This document shows positions 31,614 through 43,128 of a stretch of DNA of 64,000 bases, one piece after another. Made by a program: the position numbers and the translations under genes. The DNA lies in assembly GCA_025769875.1 (NCBI GenBank), contig JAGFNK010000228.1, positions 1 through 64,000 of the forward strand, written 5' to 3'. Source of the stretch: Russula earlei. Its lineage: Eukaryota > Basidiomycota > Agaricomycetes > Russulales > Russulaceae. A model generated the notes under the pieces. That model had not been told where the DNA came from, searched no databases, and worked only from the letters and a program-made list of their open reading frames with translations. Each line of letters starts with the position of its first letter. Positions within the stretch are counted from its first letter, which is position 1.

Positions 31614-32202
31614 CTCTCACTTGCATGTTGCCCATGTGCTCTCTCCCCTCCCCTCTCCTTTGCACAGTGCTAACTATGTCTTCCAGGTCTAGGTTGTGCT
31701 GTGTGTATGTAAGAGGAAACTCACTGTGAATGTCTACATGGACACTGCTTGACTAGACCTGTAAGACATAGTTAGCACTGTACAAAGGAGAGGACAGGCA
31801 AGAAAGAAAAACAGTGTCATCAGGGGAGAAGGAGAGGGGGAGGATGGGAAAGGGGAGAGTGGGTTGGGGAGGAGAGGAACCATGCTACCATCAGTAAGGC
31901 TCCATAGTTAACCAATAGTCTCCATAGAGCAATGTAATGAACAATTGTCTCCATAGTGCAATGTAATAAACTGATCATCTCCATAGTCAACCATAATTTC
32001 AGTCATCCTACATAGTGACATGTAGACTTGGTTTCATCTACTGTGCCTACATAAATATAGTGATAAACTACTGGAACTACATTGTGCAATATAGAACTAG
32101 TATGAAGCTATAGAGCACTACATAGTGTGTTGTCATGCTATGGTGTTGATGGTGTCTACAGATTTAAGCGGTGGCTATGGACCGGACCATTTTTTCCTGA
32201 TG
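31614..32202. other. Right arm of element G with a 40-bp-arm hairpin
   Basis: No gene. 31653-31692 and 31753-31792 are inverted repeats of 40 nt with two or three mismatches (centre AGTGCTAACTATGTCTT), with a 60-nt loop. 31905-32000 holds units containing TCTCCATAG..CAATGTAAT at a spacing of about 35 bp, typical of subterminal repeats. Ends TTTTTTCCTGATG at 32202. Confidence 0.5.
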
Positions 32203-32206
32203 CAGG

Positions 32207-34136
32207 TGTCATGAACCATTTCCTGGAGAGGGCCCTTGAAGGACCCTTCCATATTAAAGGAAACCCAGCCTCTATGATGCCACCCTGTTCACACAAGCAA
32301 AAGGGGTGAATAGAGGTGTCCACAATATCATGCACACATTGTTGTGTGATTGATTCTAGGCACAATCAACATACAGCAAGCCCTACTTTGCAGCAACCCT
32401 TCTAGCAGTAAAAGAGAGTATTAAAGGCTTCCTAAGGACCTTTTAAGACGACCTCAAGTGCCTTACATTGAATGTTAACAAAGATACTATAGGCCCTAAA
32501 GTGCATTATTAGACTAACTCTAATAACCTTAGAATGAACTATAAGGCAATACTAAGGACCTTAATATGGGTATTAGGGTCGACTCTAAGGACCCTAATAG
32601 AACCTTCTAAAGGGCCTTATAGGAAACACTACATCACTGTCAAATATACCAAGTCCTCAAATGACTGGCCCTAAACTAACTCACAGTAAATGAATCAGAT
32701 GCTTCACATGTGCACTAAGCAGTGAAAACATGGACACTAGGGGTCCTTACTCAGCATTATGGGCCTTCTTACTCAGCAGCTTACTGAGCATGACTGAGCA
32801 TGCTCACTAAGTGTGTTCTGACTTCTTACTCATCCATCAATTGTGCTTGATAACAAGGTTATGACTTGTTCTCTATTTAGCAGTTCCCTTGTAGTATATA
32901 AGCGCTCAATAAAGTAGTGGACAGTCTTCAGACTGTCATTTGATTTGTGGCACTCTATTACTGAGGGTACTCCTTTGTGACTGCTGTCATGAACCATTCT
33001 CCGGAGAGGGCCCTTGAAGGACCCTTCCTTATAGGAGGAAACCCAGCCTCTATGGTGTCACCCTGTTCACACGAGCAAAACGGGTGAGTAGAGGTGTCCA
33101 CAATATCGTGCGCGCATTGTTGCGCGAGCGATTCTCGGCACAATTGACATACAGCAAGCCTCACTTAAAGACAACCCTTCTAGCAACAAAAGACAGTATT
33201 AGGGCCTTTCTAAGGACCCTTTGGAACGACCCTAGGAGCTCTACAATAGGCACTAACCTAGTATCAAAGGCCCTACAACGTGTTATTAGACCAACTCTAA
33301 TAACTATAGAACGAACTATAAGGCAATACTAAGGACCTTAATAGAAGTATTAGGGTCGACTCTAGGGACCCTAATAGAACTATATAAGGGCCTTATAAGT
33401 TAACACTATTCCCTAACCAAACTACAAGTCCTCAAATGACTGGCCCTAAACTAACTAACAGGAAATGAATCAGGTGCTCACACGTGCACTAAAGCAGTGA
33501 ACACGTGGACAATGGAAGCTCTTACTCATCAAGAGAAGCCTTCTTACTCAGCAGCTTACTGAGCATGACTGAGCATGCTCAGTAAGCGTCCTCCGACTTC
33601 TTACTCATCACTCTACTGTGCTTGATAACAAGGTTATGACTTGTTCCCTATTTAGCAGTTCTCTTGTAGTATATAAGCGCTCAATAAAGTAGCGGACAGT
33701 CCTCAGACTGTCCATTTGTTTACGGCACTCTCCATCCCTGGGATACTCCTTTAAGGACCGTCCCCTTGTGACTATCCTGGCCTCTTCTCTGCGTGACTGT
33801 TCGACTCTCACAGTAACAGTACCTCTCTGGTATCTGTTACTACTCTGGACTCTACTTCTTGCTCATGCCATCTTGGACGTTTATCGACTCGTCTTTGAGC
33901 TTACCCCTCACTCTTGAACTGGATAGTTCAACAGTGAGTCTTGACAACTGCCCTATCTAGTACATCCTGGCCCTCTCCTTCTGTGATCACCTCTCCCAGC
34001 CCGTACCAGTTCCCTTCTGGTACTTGCTGCTAGTTTGGACCATGCTCTTTGCCAACTTTGTCCTTGAACTCAGTCAACTCATCTCTGAGCTTTTATCTCA
34101 CTCTTGAACTGGATTGTTCAACAGTGAGTTCTGACA
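32207..34136 (+). mobile_element. Solo LTR E3 (family E), interrupted by E4
   Basis: Pieces 32207-32994 and 33952-34136. TSD GCAGG (32202-32206 and 34137-34141) across the junction of element G and copia-1. Length without E4 about 973 bp. TATA box GTATATAAGCG near 32895. Confidence 0.88.
32995..33946 (+). mobile_element. Solo LTR E4 (family E) inside E3
   Basis: 952 bp, TSD ACTGC (32990-32994 and 33947-33951). CpG-richer than E3, in line with its younger age. It carries TATA and the perfect 8-bp-stem hairpin GGACAGTC-CTCA-GACTGTCC near 33694. Confidence 0.88.
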
Positions 34137-34141
34137 GCAGG

Positions 34142-34629
34142 GTTGGAAACTAAGAATATTGAGCCTTGATTGTCACTGAATACAGTAGCAGAATGGGAGC
34201 AAGGTTGATGCCTAGTTCTGATAGTAAAGATTTGATCCAAACTAACTGTCTGCTCATATCAAAGAGTGACATGTACTCAGCTTCAGTCAAGGAGAGAGTG
34301 TTTTTTGTGCTTGTGAATTCCAAGAGAATATTGCTCCCACTAAGTTCACCATATAGCCAGTGGTTGACTTGTGGTTTGTTGGGTCAGAGGCCCAATCCAA
34401 ATCAGCATATGCCATCAGTCTGCCATTTGAAGGGCCATCATAATAGACCAGTGAATATTTAGTGGTTCCCAAGAGGTATTGGCAAATGTAGAGTGTATGA
34501 TTTAAGTGATCCTCTAAGGGATTGGGAGCATGTTGTGACAATTTAGTGATCACAAAGGCTATGTCAGGGCATGTTCTAAGCATTATGTATTGGAGTGATC
34601 CTATAACTTGCTGGAATTTCCACTGCAAC
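34142..34629 (-). pseudogene. Ty1/copia RT end and RNase H fragment (copia-1)
   Basis: Continues copia-1 from 4040. On the minus strand: QQVIGSLQYIML, CPDIAF, KLSQHAPNPLEDHLNH, YADLDWASDPTNHKSTTGYMVN, and just beyond, TEAEYMSL. These correspond to the RT end and RNase H of the copy at 61.2-61.7 kb. It is cut off near 34629, where the sequence changes to CATCAGGAAAA, the same end motif as element G. Confidence 0.8.
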
Positions 34630-35093
34630 ATCAGGAAAATCTGGAAAAAACTTAGCCAACTTAGGCTTCATTTACCAACTGAGAATTCTTGAATCTTGAA
34701 CTTGAACTTGGATTTTGGGATTTTCCAGGGGTGACAGGAGTCACAGGCATGAAACCTAATGGCAAATCAGAAACTGGCAATGGCCACAACAATGGACACT
34801 ACACACACAAATACAGACACAATAATGAATAATGAAGATTTGCACAACACAAGCCAAATAAAAGTAGGTCAGCAATGGCTGTGACAAGATTAGTGTGGCA
34901 AGAAATAGCTCCAATGCCTAATTCTCCCAGCAAATTTGCTTTGGCATCTGGTGAGATCTATTTCACAGGTGTAATTTTTGGCTAATTTGCCTGGTCTGAT
35001 TTGCATTGCAAAATAGCTATTTTGCATCTATTTTGCAGCAAATTTGCACTAATTAGCCCAGATCAACAATTACATAACATGCATTTGCATGTG
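34630..35093. other. CATCAGGAAAA end motif and left terminal region of hAT element J
   Basis: 34630-34640 CATCAGGAAAA matches the ends of element G, suggesting a second G-type terminus. 34860-35065 is rich in GCAAATTTGC, GCTAATTTGC and similar motifs. Read in reverse complement it resembles 59110-59250 in order (CAAATTAGCC, then CTATTTC..GCCACACTA), which suggests the long degenerate inverted ends of J. Confidence 0.4.
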
Positions 35094-36387
35094 TTAAGAC
35101 CATCGCCCCCACTCTTTATCTGCAGGTACAAAATCACCAGCCTCCTTATTCCCAAAGCTATTTCCTGAGCTCAACAACTGCTGCATATTTCCACTGGGTG
35201 TTGTTGTGCCATCAGAGATGCTATCTGCCAAGATCTGGATATAACAAGAAATATCAAACTCAGCTGCAAGATCAAAATAATGATGCTTGAATCCAGACAA
35301 GTCCTGAAGACTGTCATTGTCATGGACCAAAGCCAGGACCTGGCCATGTATCATTCTATTTCACTCAAAGAAGCCCTTGCTCTTCGCACCAACTATTCAC
35401 TACTATTTCCATCAACTGTTCCCTTCTACAAGCATACATGACAAGGAATCATCATCCTCCAATTCCCTGTGGCTCGCTCAGACATCTCCTCCCTATTTGG
35501 GTAATCCACCATGTGCCAGCCACATGGCCACTCAGCCACAAAATCCTGAAACACTGGAAGGACTCCTAGACCTCCTAGAATGATCTGCATGTGTCATAGA
35601 GCACCACTGACATCACAGCTGACTGAGCAACTCCACTATGACATCAGATGCTCACTCAGTGCTCCACAAGTGATATCATTATGATGTCATTGCTCCACAG
35701 TCTTCCTAATCATCCTAAGTCACCTATAGGTCTGACACAACAGGTTTATGCCCCTTGAATCTGATTGGAGCGGTCCAAAGAGTCTGAGTTATTTCCTGTA
35801 GTTTGTACTCAGACTTGTAACTTGTATATAAGCCCCAATGTAGCATGGCAGTCATCAGACTGTCCATTTTGTGATACTCTCATCTTCCAGGGTACTCTGC
35901 TGCAACTTCTCTGTCTAAAGACTCCCCACATTCCCAAGGTACTCTTCTATGACCACCTTGTTTAAAGCCCCCTCATTGCTCTGGCCTCTAACCTTTGCCT
36001 TTGCCTCTTGCAACACGTACCAGTCCCCATCTGGTACCTCCTCATTGTTTGGCTTGTCCTTCTTTGCAATGCTCTACTTGAAGTGTATCATCTGTTCCAA
36101 CCCTCGCCCACCTGCTCCTGAGTCCTTAGTGATCAGCAGTATGTGTCTTGACAGTCATCCAGCCACTTCAGGGGATCTGCTTTCAGGTTAACATGTGCAG
36201 GGATCTCACTCTCATCACAACTATCATCATCACTCTGATCTCCATCTGCAGCCCCTTTACAAGTTGCATGTTGTGAAGTGATTGGGGATCGGTTAATTGT
36301 GGCTCATATGTCTCTCCAATTCAGGGTTACAGGCTTCTGTGGTTTTTCCTGAGCAAGGTTGCTTGAACAAGCACATAGTTTGCTTTG
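35094..36387 (-). pseudogene. hAT element J transposase, C-terminal part, split by solo LTR H1
   Basis: J coding sequence on the minus strand at 36387-36154 and 35317-35094. Removing H1 and one TSD gives a continuous acidic C-terminus (GDQSDDDSCDESE, LKADPLKWLDDSLQDL, then FDLAAEFDIS) ending at TGA near 35094. A stop in WRDI*AT shows decay. It follows the dimerisation region at about 37.3 kb. Confidence 0.6.
35318..36153 (+). mobile_element. Solo LTR H1 (family H) in J
   Basis: 836 bp, starts TGTCATGGACC, ends GTGTCTTGACA, TSD GTCAT (35313-35317 and 36154-36158). TATA box GTATATAAGCC near 35826. Related to family E by its ends and by the CAGACTGTCCATTT block after the TATA box. Confidence 0.88.
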
Positions 36388-37216
36388 TGTTACGAACCGA
36401 GGCCAAGTCCTGGCCAAGGATTGTCCTATTTTACTCAAGAAAGACCTCTCTCACTTTGCATTGCCGACTCCCTTCCATTTTCTGGGCTATCCCTCCTGTG
36501 GTACAAGATATTGCTATTGCAAAGGCACTCTAACACGACCAGGCACCGGTTTCCTAATCGGGTAGTCATCGCGTGGCAGCCACATGGCCACCCAGCCACC
36601 ATGGACCTGAAACAGCAGCACAAACTCTTAGAAACTGTTGCATAAATCATCTGATGTCATCAAGGCTCCAATGACATCATGGCTGACTGAGCGACTCCAC
36701 AGTGACCTCATAGGCTCACTAAGCGCCCCACAGTGACATCATAATGATGTCATCGCTCCACAATGATCAGTAATGCGCTCAGTAAGCCTGAAACTTGACA
36801 TAAACAAGTTTATGCCTCTGTAGTCCTATTGGATGGTACCAAAGAGTCTAGAATAGTCCCAGTGCTTTGTAATCGACCCTGTACACTGTATATAAGCCCC
36901 AATGAAGCATGGCAGTCGTCAGACTGTCCATTTGTGATACTCTCATCTTCCTGGGTACTCCCCCGCGACCGCTCAGTTTAAAGACTCCCCTCGCTCCCAA
37001 GGTACTCTTCTACGACCGCCTTGTTTAAAGCATCCTCGTTGCACTGGCTTCTAACCTTCGCCTCTGCCTCCAGTTACACGTACCAGTTCCCATCTGGTAC
37101 ATCTTAGTCATTTGGCTCGTCCTCTTGTTCAACGCCGCCTATGCCGCGTACCATCTGTTCCGACCCTTGCCCACCTGCTCCTGAGTCCACACGGATCAGC
37201 AGTACGTGTCTTGACA
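36388..37216 (+). mobile_element. Solo LTR H2 (family H) in J
   Basis: 829 bp, starts TGTTACGAACC, ends GTGTCTTGACA, TSD CTTTG (36383-36387 and 37217-37221). Clearly homologous to H1 but richer in CpG, so likely younger. Confidence 0.88.
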
Positions 37217-37672
37217 CTTTGTAGATTAAAGACATACCTCCCTATTGAGCTGATTGAATGCTTGAATTATCAGGTGATTGGCTATTGTTGGTACCTTCTG
37301 TTGTTTCTGTCTTGGACTATTTAGCCAAGTTACAACAGACATTGCATGCTTGTTGACCATAGAGACAGGCATAGCAGAGAAGATCTTGACAGCAAGGGCC
37401 TTGCATAAATGAACATGGTGAGCATATTGCCTGTTGTGTTCACAGCTCAAGGATCACATACCACCAGCACATCAGAATCCTCATTATCTAACAGCTGGCT
37501 CCAATAATCACAAAGGCTTTCATTTCACCCACATTTGTGATTGAATGGCTTGACACCAGCCAAGTATGCCCTGTGAACTGAGCCTTCAGGGCATGCGGGG
37601 CCTCATGTGGATTCCGCTTTGCAAGGTGAGGATTGATGTCATCCATGACTCTTCTTGCCTCTTCCACAAAAC

Positions 37673-38634
37673 TGTCAAGACTCACTGTTGAACGATCCAG
37701 TTCAAGAGCGAGGAGTTAGTTCAGAGACGAGTCAATAGACATCTAGGACAGCATGGGCTAGAAGCAGAGTCCAGAGTAGTAACAAATACCAGAGAGGTAC
37801 CATTACTGTGAGAGTCAAGCAGTCACGCAGAGAGGAGGCCAGGATAGTCACAAGGGGACGGTCCTTAAAGGAGTATCCCAGGGATGGAGAGTGCCGTAAA
37901 CAAATGGACAGTCTGAGGACTGTCCGCTACTTTATTGAGTGCTTATATACTACAAGAGAACTGCTGAATAGAGAACAAGTCATAACCTTGTTATCAAGCA
38001 CAATAGAGTGATGAGTAAGAAGTCGGAGTGCGCTTACTGAGCATGCTCAGTCATGCTCAGTAAGCTGCTGAGTAAGAAGGCTTCTCCTGATGAGTAAGAG
38101 CTTTCATTGTCCACGTGTTTACTGTTCTAGTGCATGTGCGAGCACCTGATTCATTTTTCGTTAGTTAGTTTAGGGCTGGTCATTTGAGGACTTGTAGTTT
38201 GGTTAGGGAATAGTGTTATCTTATAAGGCCCTTATATAGCTCTATTAGGGTCCTTAGAGTCGACCCTAATCCTTCCATTATGGTCCTTAGTATTGTCTTA
38301 TAGTTCGTTCTATAGTTATTAGAGTTGGTCTGATAATGTGTTGTAGAGTCTTTGATACTAGGTTAGTACCTATTGTAGAGCACCTAGAGTCATCCTAAAG
38401 GGTCCCTAGGAGGGCCCTAATACTGTCCTTTATTGCTAGAAGGGTTGCCATTGAGTGGGGCTTGCTGTATGTTAATTGTGCCGAGAATCGCTTGGGCAAC
38501 AATGCGCGCGCGATATTGTGGACACCTCTACTCACCCGTTTTGCTCGTGTGAACAGGGTGACACCATAGAGGCTGGGTTTCCTCCTATAAGGAAGGGTCC
38601 TTCAAGGGCCCTCTCCGGAGAATGGTTCATGACA
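37673..38634 (-). mobile_element. Solo LTR E6 (family E) in J
   Basis: 962 bp, TSD AAAAC (37668-37672 and 38635-38639). The J reading frame is restored when E6 and one TSD are removed (YCAGC then FVEEARR). One of the more CpG-rich E copies, so probably young. Confidence 0.9.
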
Positions 38635-39033
38635 AAAACAACCTGCACAATATTCATCACCATATTCATTCTGCAGAAGCTTTAGTATGCTAAGCCCAAT
38701 TCCATCAATAACTTTGGGCTTTGATCTGATAGTTGGCTTCCCTTTCTCTCTTGTAATTGTCACAGAGGGAATTGCAAGAGGGTTTGGGTTGGTGAGGATT
38801 GGTGCAGCCTGGTTTTCTAGTCCATGGATAAATGCAATAAGTTGATACGCTAATATGAGAACATGTGGAAATACCAGGGTCAAGCACAAATGCAGTCAGG
38901 TAGATGTTCGAGGCCTGCTCATATTCTATGAGCTGCACAAACCAGGAATTTGCTATCACACAAATCTTCTCCTTTAGTTCAGTAGCATACTTCAACTTTT
39001 CTTTCAGACTATCATCCTTGGTCAGGAGATCTT

Positions 39034-39554
39034 TGTTAAGATCTGACTGATCTTATTATCGACTCTTAGTGAAAGAGTTGCTTGATATAGTTCAAGCACT
39101 AAACTTTGAACCCTTTGATATTATCTCAGGAAGAATAGATGTTAAGAGAAGAGAGGAGCCTCTTTCACTTAGAGTAGTTACAATAGTTTGTTAGAATGTT
39201 GACAAGATAGTTGTTTCTTGTAAAAGAGTAAGTTGAGTGTAAGGCTCAACTTCTTGGTACCTCAGACTATTTATATGATATCTCAACAACTACCAATCTG
39301 ATTGGCACGAAATTGGGGTGCACATAGCTAAAAAACAGTAGTATCTAAAAACGTAGAGCGCAATTCAAAAGTGTCAGAAATGACTCATGTGTGAGTCATT
39401 CTTTCCTAGTATCTGTCATCAATCAGTAAGCTGTGAGTAAGCAATCACTGATCAATGAGTAAGTGAATCACTAAGCAATCACTAAGCAGGGATGAGTAAG
39501 CAGAGATGAGTCACCAAGCATAGGTAAACAGACGAGAATGCAAGAATCCTAACA
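39034..39554 (-). mobile_element. Solo LTR K (separate family) in J
   Basis: 521 bp, TGTTAAGATC...CCTAACA on the plus strand, TSD ATCTT (39029-39033 and 39555-39559). On the minus strand a CATATAAATAG box near 39275 is followed by AGTTGAGCC, like the other LTR promoters here. J coding resumes in frame across it. The only copy in the window. Confidence 0.82.
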
Positions 39555-39763
39555 ATCTTGAAGATGAGCCATGATTGCAAGCCAGTAGGTGTACATGTCC
39601 ACAGGATTGGTGTCCTTGGCTTCCAGGCACTGGATTGCACAAGCAAATGGCATAAGAATAGCCCCAAGCCACTTCAAATCCCTCTGAAAGGTAAAAACAT
39701 CCTCATCATTGTCAAACAAGGTGTGAAGCATCTAGTTAAGACAATTTGAATATATGTGGCCTG

Positions 39764-40726
39764 TGTCATGAACCATTTCCTGGAGAGGGCCCTTGAAGGA
39801 CCCTTCCTTATGAGAGGAAACCTGGCCTCTATGGTGTCACCCTGTTCACACAGACAAAAGGGGTGAGTAGAGGTGTCCACAATATTGCACATGCATTGTT
39901 GTGTGAGCAATTCTCAGCACAATCGACATACAGCTAGCCTCACTTAATGGCAACCCTTTTAGCAATAAAGGACAGTATTATAGCCTCCCTAAAGACCCTT
40001 TAGGACGACTATAAGTGGTCTACAAGAGGCACTAACACAATACTAAAGACTCTACAACGCGTTATTAGACTGACTCTAATGACTATAGAACAAACTATAC
40101 AGTGATACTAAGGACCATAATAGAAGTATTATGGTCGACTCTAAGGACCCTAATAGAACTATATAAGGGCCTTATAGGCAACTATAATCTCTGAACTAAA
40201 CTACAAGTCCTCAAATGACCAGCCCTAAACTAACTAACAGCAAATGAATCAGGTGCTTTGCATGTGTACCAGAGCAGGGAACATGTGGACAGTAAAAGCT
40301 CTTACTCATCAAGAGAAGCCTGCTTACTCAGCAGCTTACTGAGCATGACTGAGCATGCTCAGTAAGCATACCCCAACTTCTTACTCATCACTCTATTGTG
40401 CTTGATAACAAGGTTATGACTTGTTCCCTATTTAGCAGTTCTCTTGTAGTATATAAGTGCTCAATAAAGTAGCAGACAGTCCTCAGACTGTCCATTTGTT
40501 TACGGCACTCTCTACCCCTGGGATACTCCTTTAAGGACCGTCCCCTTGTGACCATTCTGGCCTCTTCCCTGCATACCTGCTCAACTCTACCAGTAACTAT
40601 ACCTCTCTGGTATTTGTTACTGCTTTGGACTCTACTTCTTGCCCATGCTGTCTTGGATGTCTATTGACTCATCTTCAAGCTTACTCCTCGCTCTTGAACT
40701 GGATAGTTCAACAGTGAGTCTTGACA
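39764..40726 (+). mobile_element. Chimeric solo LTR of family E (E5 left flank, element C right flank)
   Basis: A complete 963-bp E LTR. Left flank GCCTG (39759-39763) in J does not match its right flank (GTTTC, within ORF3 of element C). The partner GCCTG occurs at 56483-56487, directly after a 53-bp E-LTR end at 56430-56482. Best explanation: recombination between E5 and another E LTR that had landed in ORF3 of C, deleting the 3' end of C and the E5 part between. Confidence 0.75.
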
Positions 40727-41296
40727 GTTTCCTGGGTCTGGGATGAGTAAGTCTAACCCCAAATCTCCCTCTTCCACCTTCTCTGAGTTCTTCCAGCTCT
40801 GTGAGTTGGTTGTTAGTAGGCGGTTTGTAGACGGGAGGTGGTGTCCTTTCAAGGTCTATCGGGGCAAAGTTTTCATTGAGAAGGATGACATTTTCTACTT
40901 GTCCAATGATAGGAGTAGTCGTGTGTGGAGGGATGGGAATGGGATCAGGCGACGGGAACAAACATGATAGGAGGGACTGCGAGTTCTGATGGGGGAGTTG
41001 GTTCCTTGTGTGGGGGAGCGATTGCCAAAGGCACATAGTATGGTGGTGAGAGAGTTGTCTTCCCACAGTTCGCATGCTTGTACAATCATCGCTGCATGTT
41101 GTGCAGCATGTTGAATGAGCAACCTGGTGTTAATGGTTGCCACCGTCGAAGGGGATGGTTCTCTGGATAGTGGCAGATGGATGAGTGTGGGAGAGTAAGG
41201 AGGAGTGGGTACGAGGGTGGCAGTGGAGGCAGTAGGAGAGTTTTGCATGGAAGACATGTTGTAGTGTTTGAGGGTAGAGCGGTGGGGGACAATCAT
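40727..41296 (-). pseudogene. Element C ORF3, N-terminal part
   Basis: Starts MSSMQNSP at 41296 and follows A ORF3 (VPTPPYSPTLIHLPLSREPS, AAQHAAMIVQACELWEDN). One frameshift near 40950, then GQVENVILLNENFAP and ERTPPPVYKPP. It is cut at 40727 by the chimeric E LTR, so the zinc-knuckle part is lost. Confidence 0.82.
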
Positions 41297-41312
41297 TCAT
41301 GGACGGGGGTTT

Positions 41313-42015
41313 TTATATTTTGGGTTGTCCAGCCAAAGCGGAATAATATCCTTTTAGAAGCTCTGGGGCATTGAGGTTGTGGTGGTCGACCCAGGAGTCA
41401 TCTGATGCAGGGTAGCCCTTCCAATGTACGAGGTATTGGAGTTTATGTGTTTGTCCGAATCTTCTAGTGTCTAGAATCGCTTCGATTTTGTATTCTTCTT
41501 CATTTTTGATGATCAGAGGGGGGCAAGTGAATGGTGTGCTGTATTCCTCCATTTCCGTATAAGGGAGGAGTAGATTGATGTGGAAGATGTGTATTTTTAT
41601 TGATGGCAGAAGTTGTAATTGATAGGCAACTTTGGAGATCTTTTTTTCGATAGGAAAGGGGCCATATCTTTTGGGCATCAACTTGCATGTTCCTTGTGTT
41701 TTGAGATTTTTTGCCTCTAACCATATGAGGGTTCCTTCTTTCATTTTCACGATATCAGGTCTTAGGGGTTGTTGTTTACGTTCTAGAAGTTGTTGTGCAT
41801 CTTGTCTTGCCTCTTCTAATTGTTTCAGGTGATCGATGGATGAGGGTACATTGTTGTCTTCTAGACTAATGTTAATTTGGGGTTTGAATTCCATGAGGAG
41901 TTCATGTGGTGACTTTCGTGATGTCTCATGTTTCCATGAGTTGTGTGCGTATTCTGCTAGGGGAAGCATTTTTGCCCAGGAATGAGGATGAGTTGTGGTC
42001 CAGGGTCTTAGATAC
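41313..42015 (-). pseudogene. Element C integrase C-terminus and chromodomain
   Basis: Minus-strand frame with AEYAHNSWKHETSRKSPHELL, TLIWLEAKNLKTQ, YGPFPI and a chromodomain (EYKIEAILDTRRFG, YLVHWKGYP, DDSWVDHHNLNAPE). Nearly intact over 218 residues. Separated from the catalytic core by solo LTR F3. Confidence 0.88.
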
Positions 42016-42896
42016 TGTCACAGTAACAGCCGTGTCAGTTCACAAGCGTAAAGACAAGTCAGTGATAGAGATGTGTTCAAAAAATGGGCTGGTTCCCATG
42101 TATATAAAGAGTAAGGATCCCTGCAGCAGTCAAAGTGTTTTATGCTAAACAGGTTATGGCCAATAGACCCTTCCAAGTACGACTTGGTCTGTTGAGAAGC
42201 TAGGGTAAGTTTGTAATGGGATAGACTAGGGCTGGTTCCACTAGCTATATGCATTCAAGTCCGTCGGGGACCTTGAACAATGCAGAGAGAGTAGAGGAAG
42301 GTAGGTCTTAAAGGAATAGAGCTCTTCTCAGGGGAGTGAAGAGAGACTCTTAGGAAGGAAGGGAAAGGCGAAGGGTAGATAGTGGATGGTGTGTTGAGAG
42401 TTGATGAAATGGAGAGGTGGATGTGGTTTGAGGATTAGGAGCAAAGAGGGTTGCAGGAGAATATGTTTGGAAAGAGTAGGTTGGATTCTACAAGAGACCA
42501 AGCTTAGGGCTTTGGTCACAAAGTACTGAGCTTATATATACAGGAGAAGTGCAGCAATAGCTGTGCTTTGACTGTGCTACTAGTATAGTAGGAGTCATAG
42601 TAAGTAGGAGTCATAGGAATGAGGCCACGAATGAGTCAGAACCAAGTAACTGTGCTGCACAGTAAATGTGCAGCATTGCACAGTCAAAACTAAGAAGTGA
42701 ATATAAATGGAAAGAGAACCAAACAAAGGGAAAGTAACAGCAATCCAGTGTTCCCTGGACGTGTATGGATCACATGATAACACAGAAGGGATCACAAGAC
42801 GTAAGAGATCACGAGACCAGTAAGTAAAGGGACGTACGAAAGCAAGCAGTCCATAGTAAAGGTATGAAGTAAACGTAAAAGGAAAATGGTGTAACA
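42016..42896 (-). mobile_element. Solo LTR F3 (family F) in C integrase
   Basis: 881 bp, TSD GATAC/TATAC (42011-42015 and 42897-42901; one mismatch). The integrase coding sequence resumes on the other side (AWLEQY). Confidence 0.85.
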
Positions 42897-43128
42897 TATA
42901 CTGTTCTAGCCATGCATTCATCCTTTCTGTTGGTCTGTCGGTTTGGGGGTGAAATACGGTGGACATGTTTTGTTTGATGCCTAGATTTTTACATATGGCT
43001 CTAGAGAAGTTTGATGCAAATCAAGGGTCTCTGTCAGAGATGATTCTTTTAGGGATGCTGAACCAGGGCACAAGGTGTTTCAGATATTCATGTGCGATGC
43101 CTGTTCCATCAATCATTTTGTTGCATGG
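42897..43128 (-). pseudogene. Element C integrase core fragment
   Basis: Minus strand: NKMIDGTG, EYLKHLVPWF, RIISDRDP (second catalytic Asp) and MSTVFHPQTD..TERMNAWLEQY (catalytic Glu). It joins 51817 across element D, where the first catalytic Asp region lies. Confidence 0.85.

Larger units (their letters stand above)
4041..32202. mobile_element. Element G: TIR element carrying host gene fragments (with nested insertions)
   Basis: The left end is CATCAGGAAAAAA (4041-4053) and the right end is its exact reverse complement (32190-32202). The flanks are copia sequence: ...TTGTACA on the left and CAGGGTTGG on the right, against TTGTACAGGGTTGG in the uninterrupted copy at about 61.23 kb, giving a 2-bp CA duplication. 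Both ends carry clusters of CTACATAG/CCATAG-like subterminal motifs. Without nested elements G is about 5 kb. No transposase was recognised. Two host gene fragments with introns lie on its minus strand (24880-25345 and about 25560-26118). TIR length, 2-bp TSD and subterminal repeats suggest a CACTA-like non-autonomous (Pack-type) element, but the superfamily is an inference. Confidence 0.5.
37222..39763 (-). pseudogene. hAT element J transposase, middle and C-terminal core, split by E6 and K
   Basis: Minus-strand pieces 39763-39560, 39033-38635 and 37672-37222. Joined across the TSDs they read continuously: KWLGAILMPFACAIQCLE, TYWLAIMAHLQDLLTKDD, IANSWFVQLIEYEQAS, LTAFVLDP, then CFVEEARRVMDDINPH and, near 37.35 kb, AVKIFSAMPVSMVN and SVVTWLNSPRQKQQKV. 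These are typical of fungal hAT transposases (RNase H-like core and C-terminal dimerisation region). Several stops. It would have cut and pasted J. Confidence 0.72.

Noticed and set aside
33608..33811. A 67-codon frame that recurs in several places (also 37808-38011 and 6041-6226)
   Set aside because: It is the same stretch of family E LTRs read antisense to the LTR. Its recurrence reflects LTR copies, not protein conservation.
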